This document shows positions 58,713-64,000 of a stretch of DNA of 64,000 nt, piece by piece. Source of the DNA: Sabellastarte sp. h YS-2021 (taxonomy: Eukaryota > Annelida > Polychaeta > Sabellida > Sabellidae); contig OZ024928.1 of the NCBI GenBank assembly GCA_964017235.1, positions 89,709,566 to 89,773,565 on the forward strand. Reading direction: 5' to 3'. The notes under the pieces are model-generated. The model was given only the letters and a program-made list of their open reading frames with translations, was not told the DNA's origin and searched no databases. The translations under genes were made by a program, and so were the position numbers. Positions within the stretch are counted from its first letter, which is position 1; each line of letters opens with the position of its first letter.

Positions 58713-60581
58713 GTAAGAACGAGGGAAGTTCTTTGGTCGGAAATAAAATGTTTCTCGCCTTGGTTAAACTAATGACAGATATTAATAAAAATAGGTAATA
58801 AAAAACACCCATTTTTGTGTAAATGACAGTTGCAAGACAAGCAGGTGCTGTGGTTACCAGGAATGGCATTATGTACCTTGCTATATTTTCTTTATCAGTT
58901 GTCAATTCACAGCTGACATTGCAATTTCAAATGATGAATCCTTTTAAGTTAAATTCCAAAGGATGTTTATATAAGTTATCAGAGTGGGCTAGGTACTCAC
59001 AATAAAAGAAAAATACTATAGTATAGTGTGAGTACTGCTTGGCACTGGTTCGTAACTAACATGGCACAAACTGGGTCTTAGCATAAACTGGAAAAGATAA
59101 TCTTTATTGTTATTTGGTTGTCATTGCCATTATTGGTAAAACCTGTGGACTTCCGCATACTATATATGGAGGTCAAAGTCTGGACAGAAAGTTATATCAG
59201 ATCTTTGGTATATACCATAAATTTCCAAAATAACGTCCAGGTTCAAATAAACGCCTGGTTCAAATTAACGCCTGGTACCAAGCAAACTGTTTACAATTTA
59301 TAACACTGTTTTTTATATTTCAAAAGAACGCCTGGTTCAATTTAACGCCTGGTCTGATGCCATTTGAAAATAATTAACGCCCGGGCCATATTTTGGAAAA
59401 ATACGGTATGCAAGTTATGCCAAGTGTTGGGGACTGATTTCAAGTAGAAATTATATTATTGTCCTCTGGAAAGCATACTAAATTGGTGTTTAATTTTTTG
59501 CTGTAAAATACATAAATAATTTGTACTTGTGGCAGTATAGATTTTAGTCAATAGAAATGATTGCTGTAACATGTAAAACAACCACAAATAAGGATTTTGT
59601 GTGCAGGGAACAGTAGTTAAAATGTTCATGCACTTTATTTTCATTAAATCATGTGTGTTTTGTAACATGATTTCTGCAAATTTAAACATTAGCTAATTTC
59701 AATGATTCTATGCTCTCATGTTTATATTTTTTCATTGACAGGAGCCATTTTTTCATACTAAATGGCATGAAGGCTCGAGAACCAGCTATAATTTTGCCCA
59801 TGGGCAATTAATCCCAATTATTTGTACTCATCCTTTGATGTGACATAAAATCTGGACCCTAAAGCAATACCTTGGATTTCATCAACAGAACTTTAATTCT
59901 GTACAAAAAACTTCATCTTTCCAATAAGAAAACATGAATTGGGGGCTCTATCGCCAGAATTTTAACTTCTGTCAGATTTAACTTCCATCTTGACATTTAG
60001 CATTAAGTTTTTTTTTCTGTGGCAACATGTACTTTAAAGATCTTAATTGTGTATTTTCAGAGTCGGTGTGTGATTTGGGGGGGTGTTGGGAACTTTTTGA
60101 ACTTACACAAGAAAAACTGGGCATCAGAGATGATTATCCATTTGATCAGTCATATATACCACCTAATGGAGAGCTGGAGGCTAGGTGTATTGTGAGGCGA
60201 ACATTTTATCTCTGTTTGAAAAACATGACAGGGAGTTGTCGCAGTGAATTGAGATTTCATGGAGCATACAAAGGAATAGAAAAAAGATTGAAACAGTCAA
60301 ATTGCAGTTTTCATGGACCAGTTTTCAATCCTAATGATGTTCCGCAAGGGCCTGGGCAAGGCCAACATCAGACAGTGTGTACATATACAGAACAAGAGAA
60401 TTCTAGCTCTCAAGTATTTTGTGGATTATTTGGAGATCCTCACCTTCGGACGTTTTTGGGAAGTTATGAAACCTGTCGAATAGAAGGTGCATGGCCTTTG
60501 TTGGATAATAAACACTTGACAATTCAGGTTACAAATTCACCAGTTGGCTTTTTGTCAAAAAGAGCTACAGCAATTACTGAG
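58610..60581 (+). CDS. RGM: Repulsive guidance molecule (RGM/hemojuvelin family), first two coding exons, 3' end outside window
   Basis: RGM proteins are GPI-anchored BMP co-receptors and neogenin ligands. Exons 58610-58712 and 60061-60581 join in phase (G|AG) to give 208 residues. Residues 1-34 contain a hydrophobic secretion signal. The mature part starts VCDLGGC, like the C-x-L-x-x-C start of vertebrate RGMs. The cysteine-rich N domain follows (RCIVRRTFYLCLKNMTGSC, then YKGIEKRLKQSNC). Next is the truncated von Willebrand type D start CGLFGDPHLRTF, with the self-cleavage bond D160-P161, then CRIEGAWPLLDN and IQVTNSPV. Potential N-glycosylation sites are N89, N115 and N148. The vertebrate RGD in this domain is replaced by RSE (95-97). 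The rest of the vWF-D domain and the GPI signal lie beyond the right edge or were not found. The orientation is divergent from PHM. Confidence 0.93.
59215..59406. mobile_element. MITE with mariner-like TA flanks and AACGCCTGG repeats
   Basis: The left end CCATAAATTTCCAAAATA matches the inverted right end CCGTATTTTTCCAAAATA, flanked by TA on both sides. The interior has about five copies of AACGCCTGGTTCAA-like repeats. It lies in RGM intron 1. Confidence 0.65.
59407..60060. other. RGM intron 1, right part
   Basis: No other exon seen. The acceptor for exon 2 is a pyrimidine-rich TTTTTTTCTGTGG...GTGTATTTTCAG. Confidence 0.5.
60061..60581 (+). CDS. RGM: RGM exon 2 (N domain and GDPH site)
   Basis: 521 nt, 173 full codons. 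The acceptor is GTGTATTTTCAG|AG and the donor ACTGAG|GTAGGG. It carries all the family-defining motifs: the paired cysteines, FGDPHLRTF and EGAWPLLDN. An in-frame ATG at 60027 lies in the intron upstream of the acceptor and is not the start. Confidence 0.95.
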
Positions 60582-61199
60582 GTAGGGATTTTGTCAATTT
60601 TATCTTGCTGTGTTAATGTGTCTTCAACAGGTTTTCAGAGTTGAGGTGCATGTATTTAGCAAAGGTCATGTTACATAATGTAAATGTCAAAAAGTAAAAT
60701 TTTTTTAAAAAAATAGCCTGCCATACAAGTAACACTACAAATATGATATCATATTCACACAAAGAAAAAGCAGCCAGGGCTGGACGTTAACTTTGTTTAG
60801 CACTTACTGGTGGGGCAAATGGCATTCAAATTTCACTTGCACTGACCTAAAATCTCTATGCCTGTACTTTGTTGTTCCATAGGTTATTGTATCCACCGGA
60901 AGCATCCGGTGGATACTTTGGTTTAGTGCTCGCTACGCCGCCGCCGCGCATAGAGAGATTTTCGGCGTTAACGCTCTAAGAGGAAAACAACATCAGCTAG
61001 GTTCACCAAATTTGCAGGATATCTTCATTGGGGGGTAAGCTTCTCTGGGAAGGAAAATAGCCTCATTCTGAAAAACAAGATGGCCGCCACGGGCATTTCT
61101 TTGAAAATAATCTACATTTTTCTACTGGCTGTTCCTCATAGGTAGAAGGTTGAATCTCTTCATAGGTGATATATATGACACATATACATGTCCTCTACA

Positions 61200-62990
61200 A
61201 CCTTGCACACATTTGACCTTGAAGCTCCTAATTCGAGGTCATCCACGGAGTGCCGAAGTAACCCACATAACGGACTTTAAAAGTGCCTATATCTCCCTTA
61301 TTATTGGTCCTAGAGGTTTGCAATGTGAAGCCAACCTATAGGAAATCATGTGCTGCGAATCTTCTGATGTGGTCAGTAGATTTGACCTTGGACCCCTCCT
61401 TCAAGTTCAAACGAGGATAGCCAAACTTAAAAGTAGGGATGGGTCGGTATGAAAAATATGTACATCGGGAGGTCGCCAATGCAAAACCGTACCGAATTCG
61501 GGACTCCGCGTTTTAGTTCTCCCCAAACAAACATGGACGTTTAGGATAACAACGTCGCAATAAAAGCTCCCAAATGCACGAAATATGCAATAAAAAGATA
61601 AAATATCTTGATATTTCTGGTTTCTGTCCACCATTTTAAGTTTCCCTTCATTTATATTAGTTGACAAGCGAAAATGAGGTTATAAAGTGTCGTAACCAAA
61701 ACATGGCAGTTCTGCTCAACGTATCGCTATAAAAGTCTAAATGGACGAAAATATGAAATAAAAGCTTATAGTTTCTTCAGATTTAGGGTATGTTTCTAAT
61801 ATTTTAACTCTTGCTTCCATTATATGTGCTGAAAAGCGAAGTGGCGGTTGTAAAATCTCATTACGGTATTTCAGTAAAATGGTCTCGATACCGAGATACC
61901 GGAACTACCGACCCATCCCTACTTAAAAGTGCTTATAACTCGCTTATTATTGATCCTAGAGGTTTGGGATGGTAAACCAACATATGGAAATCATGGGCTG
62001 GGAATCTTCTGGTGTGGTCAGATTTGACCTTGGGCCCCTCCTTCAAGGTCAAACGAGGACAGCCAAACTTAAAAGTGCTTATAACTCGCTTATTATTGGT
62101 CCCAGAGGTTTGGGATGGTAAACCAGCATATAGAAAATCATGGGCTGGGAATCTTCTGGTGTGGTCAGATTTGATCTTGGGACCCTCCTTCAAGGTGAAA
62201 CGAGGATAGCCAAAGGTAAAAGTGCCTATAACTCGCTTATTATTGGTCCTAGAAGTTTGGGATGGTAAACCAACATATAGAAAATCATGGGCTGGGAATC
62301 TTCTGGTGTGGTTGGATTTGACCTTGGGCCCCTCATTCAAGGTCAAACGAGGACAGCCAAACTTAAAAGTGCTTATAACTTGCTTATTATTGGTCCTAGA
62401 GGTTTGGGATGGTAAACCAACATATAGGAAATCATGGGCTGGGAATCTTCTGGCGTGGTCGGATTTGACCTTGGGCCCCTCCTTCAAGGTCAAACGAGGA
62501 CAGCCAAACTTAAAAGTGCTTGTAACTCGCTTTTTATTGGTCCTAGAGGTTTGGGATGGTAAACCAGTATATAGGAAATCATGGGCTGGGAATCTTCTGG
62601 TATGGTCGGATTTGACCTTGGGCCCCTCCTTCAAGGTCAAACGAGGATAGCCAAAGGTAAAAGTGCTTATAACTCGCTTATTATTGGTCCTAGAGGTTTG
62701 GGATGGTAAACCAACATATAGAAAATCATGGGCTGGGAATCTTCTGGTGTGGTCGGATTTGACCTTGGGCCCCTCGTTCAAGGTCAAATGAGGACAGCCA
62801 AACTTAAAAGTGCTTATAACTCGCTTATTATTGGTGCTAGATGTTTTCTGATGGTAAACCAACACATAGGAAATCATGCGCTGGGAATCTTCTGGCGTGG
62901 TCGGATTTGACCTTGGGCCCCTCCTTGAAGGTCAAATGAGGACAGCCAAACTTAAAAGTGCTTATAACTCGCTTATTATTGGTCGTAGAG
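61200..62990 (-). repeat. 147-bp satellite, about 8 copies
   Basis: The unit is exactly 147 bp in 62064-62950 (AGCCAAACTTAAAAGTGCTT, ATTATTGGTCCTAGAGGTTT, CATGGGCTGGGAATCTTCTG, GGGCCCCTCCTTCAAGGTCA). 147 is divisible by 3 and two frames lack stops, so a 314-codon minus-strand frame (61933-62877) and a 142-codon plus-strand frame appear. Both are repeat artefacts. Confidence 0.95.
61434..61921. mobile_element. hAT MITE, 488 bp, 16-bp perfect ends and 8-bp target duplication
   Basis: TAGGGATGGGTCGGTA at the left is exactly inverted as TACCGACCCATCCCTA at the right. CTTAAAAG flanks both sides (61426-61433, 61922-61929). Inserted within the 147-bp satellite. Confidence 0.95.
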
Positions 62991-63316
62991 GTTTTGGTGC
63001 AGTGTCTTTACGGTGGATACAATTTGCATCGGTTCTCCAATGCGCTAGGTCTAGTTTAGCATATCTTAAGATAAAGAATTACATTTTAACAGGGTTTTCT
63101 GCATGACATGTTGCTTGCCATGTACAATGTCATATTACTAGGGCCAGAGTCTCCCACTGGTTTTGCAGTGAACCTTAAAGTTGTAGTCATCAGATATACA
63201 ATACATTAAGACAAGACTAAAAGGGTTTAAAAAAAAAAGGGTGGGCAAGTGAAGTACAAAATCCACTTGCCCTGACAAGAAATTCACTAGCGGGCAGATG
63301 TTAACGTCCAGCCCTG

Positions 63317-64000
63317 GCAGCCAAGAAATAATATTAAAAAGTGTCAACAGCATGTTTACCACAAGTATTAGTGCTGGTATTATTTATCGATTCACGCTAA
63401 GTTTGCTAGATACCGATATCAATAATGTAGAGTGTAATATCGATATCGAAACATACTACTTAACAGGTACAACTATGGTATTTTTCATTTAAATAAAGGA
63501 CACTATTTGAAGAATATATTGGTTTTCATATTATTTTTGTCAACTTTCACTTACTGCTAAAGCAGAAACGCCATATTTGTTTACGTTTCAGGAACCTACT
63601 AAACCTTGCGAAAGTGTTTGGAAGGTCTCTCCCCAGGAAAGCATCTCATGCCCCGATATTTCGATCGATATGGAAGGCAAAATATGACTTGATATCGTTA
63701 AAAATATTTTTATTCGATAGCAGCACTAACAAGTATGTTACTTTTGTCCAAAATTCATTAAACTTACAATCTTTTCCTCCTATTCATTAAATTTGTGTTG
63801 TTTGAAGAAAAGTGAATGTTTTCAGTTTAAATGTCATTGGTCTGTGAGTAGGTTGTAAATCCTAGAGATACTATATGCTACTGGTATAAATCAGTCAGGA
63901 TAAAACAAAAGACTTTTATGCAGGTCGTATTTGTAATGAGGAGTATCTAACTGAATCCATTCATAAAAACCCTCAATTTGGCACACCTGTGCAGACAACA
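63317..64000. other. RGM intron 2, right part
   Basis: No further RGM exon recognised before the window ends. Clusters of ATCGATATCG/CGATATC motifs near 63385-63450 and 63655-63705 may be remnants of another short element. Confidence 0.4.

Larger units (their letters stand above)
60886..63023 (-). mobile_element. Helentron-like element, family epsilon
   Basis: The orientation is minus. The 3' hairpin GTATCCACCGGA-AGCA-TCCGGTGGATAC is at 60889-60916, next to a CGCTACGCCGCCGCCGCGC tract. The 13-bp ATTGTATCCACCG at 60886-60898 is the exact inverse of CGGTGGATACAAT at 63011-63023. The body is the 147-bp satellite. It is nested in the hAT-like element and hosts a hAT MITE. Confidence 0.78.
60775..63316. 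mobile_element. hAT-like element with perfect 17-bp inverted ends, hosting nested elements
   Basis: CAGGGCTGGACGTTAAC at 60775-60791 is exactly inverted at 63300-63316. The subterminal regions are also similar (ACTTGCCC/GGGCAAGT motifs). Only GCAGC(C) is shared by the flanks, so the target duplication is unclear. The interior is almost entirely the epsilon element. It lies in RGM intron 2. Confidence 0.72.

Noticed and set aside
60027-60062. In-frame ATG upstream of the RGM exon as a start codon
   Set aside because: It lies before a good splice acceptor, would give no signal peptide, and a phase-matched signal exon exists at 58,610.
61933-62877. Longest open frame in the window (314 codons, minus)
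   Set aside because: It is a 147-bp satellite read through. The repeat period is a multiple of three, and the opposite strand is equally open.

Overview
This is a repeat-dense, AT-rich, intron-rich nuclear segment from an invertebrate animal. It carries parts of two recognisable genes arranged head to head, about 25 kb apart. The gene content (a peptide-amidating monooxygenase and a repulsive guidance molecule), the DIRS retrotransposons, and the several Helentron-like elements with internal tandem repeats suggest a marine invertebrate. A mollusc is my first guess, but hemichordates and other marine groups are not excluded. Nothing here is prokaryotic: there are no operons, no CRISPR array and no rRNA.

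Genes. (1) On the minus strand, eight exons between 33,529 and 4,785 join in perfect phase to encode the N-terminal 268 residues of a peptidylglycine alpha-hydroxylating monooxygenase (PHM). They cover the signal peptide and five of the six copper ligands; the exon with the methionine ligand must lie left of the window. (2) On the plus strand, two exons (58,610-58,712 and 60,061-60,581) join in phase to encode the N-terminal 208 residues of an RGM (repulsive guidance molecule) family protein, including the signal peptide and the GDPH self-cleavage site. The C-terminal exon or exons lie to the right.

Layout. 1-1.9 kb: decayed DIRS-type retroelement, followed by GC-rich minisatellites to 4.6 kb. 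4.8-33.6 kb: the PHM gene. Its introns hold a non-autonomous hAT element (6.07-7.7 kb), a Helentron-like element with a 20-copy 169-bp satellite (about 9.5-13.6 kb), a nested pair of Helentron-like elements (16.4-21.85 kb) and a structurally complete but coding-dead DIRS element (26.0-31.6 kb). 33.6-58.6 kb: intergenic repeats, including a three-layer nest of satellite-carrying elements (34.3-41.45 kb), several tandem duplications, MITEs, a MULE-like element, a tRNA-derived SINE and a LINE remnant. 58.6-64 kb: RGM exons, with a hAT / Helentron-like / hAT-MITE nest in the second intron.

The most unusual signal is a set of at least five element families, alpha to epsilon, named here for convenience. 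Each carries its own tandem repeats and ends in its own perfect or near-perfect hairpin. A short motif near the 5' end is the reverse complement of the right arm of that hairpin. Most families have a GC-rich CGG/GGACGCC-type tract just before the hairpin. Most long uninterrupted reading frames in the window are satellite repeats, not genes.
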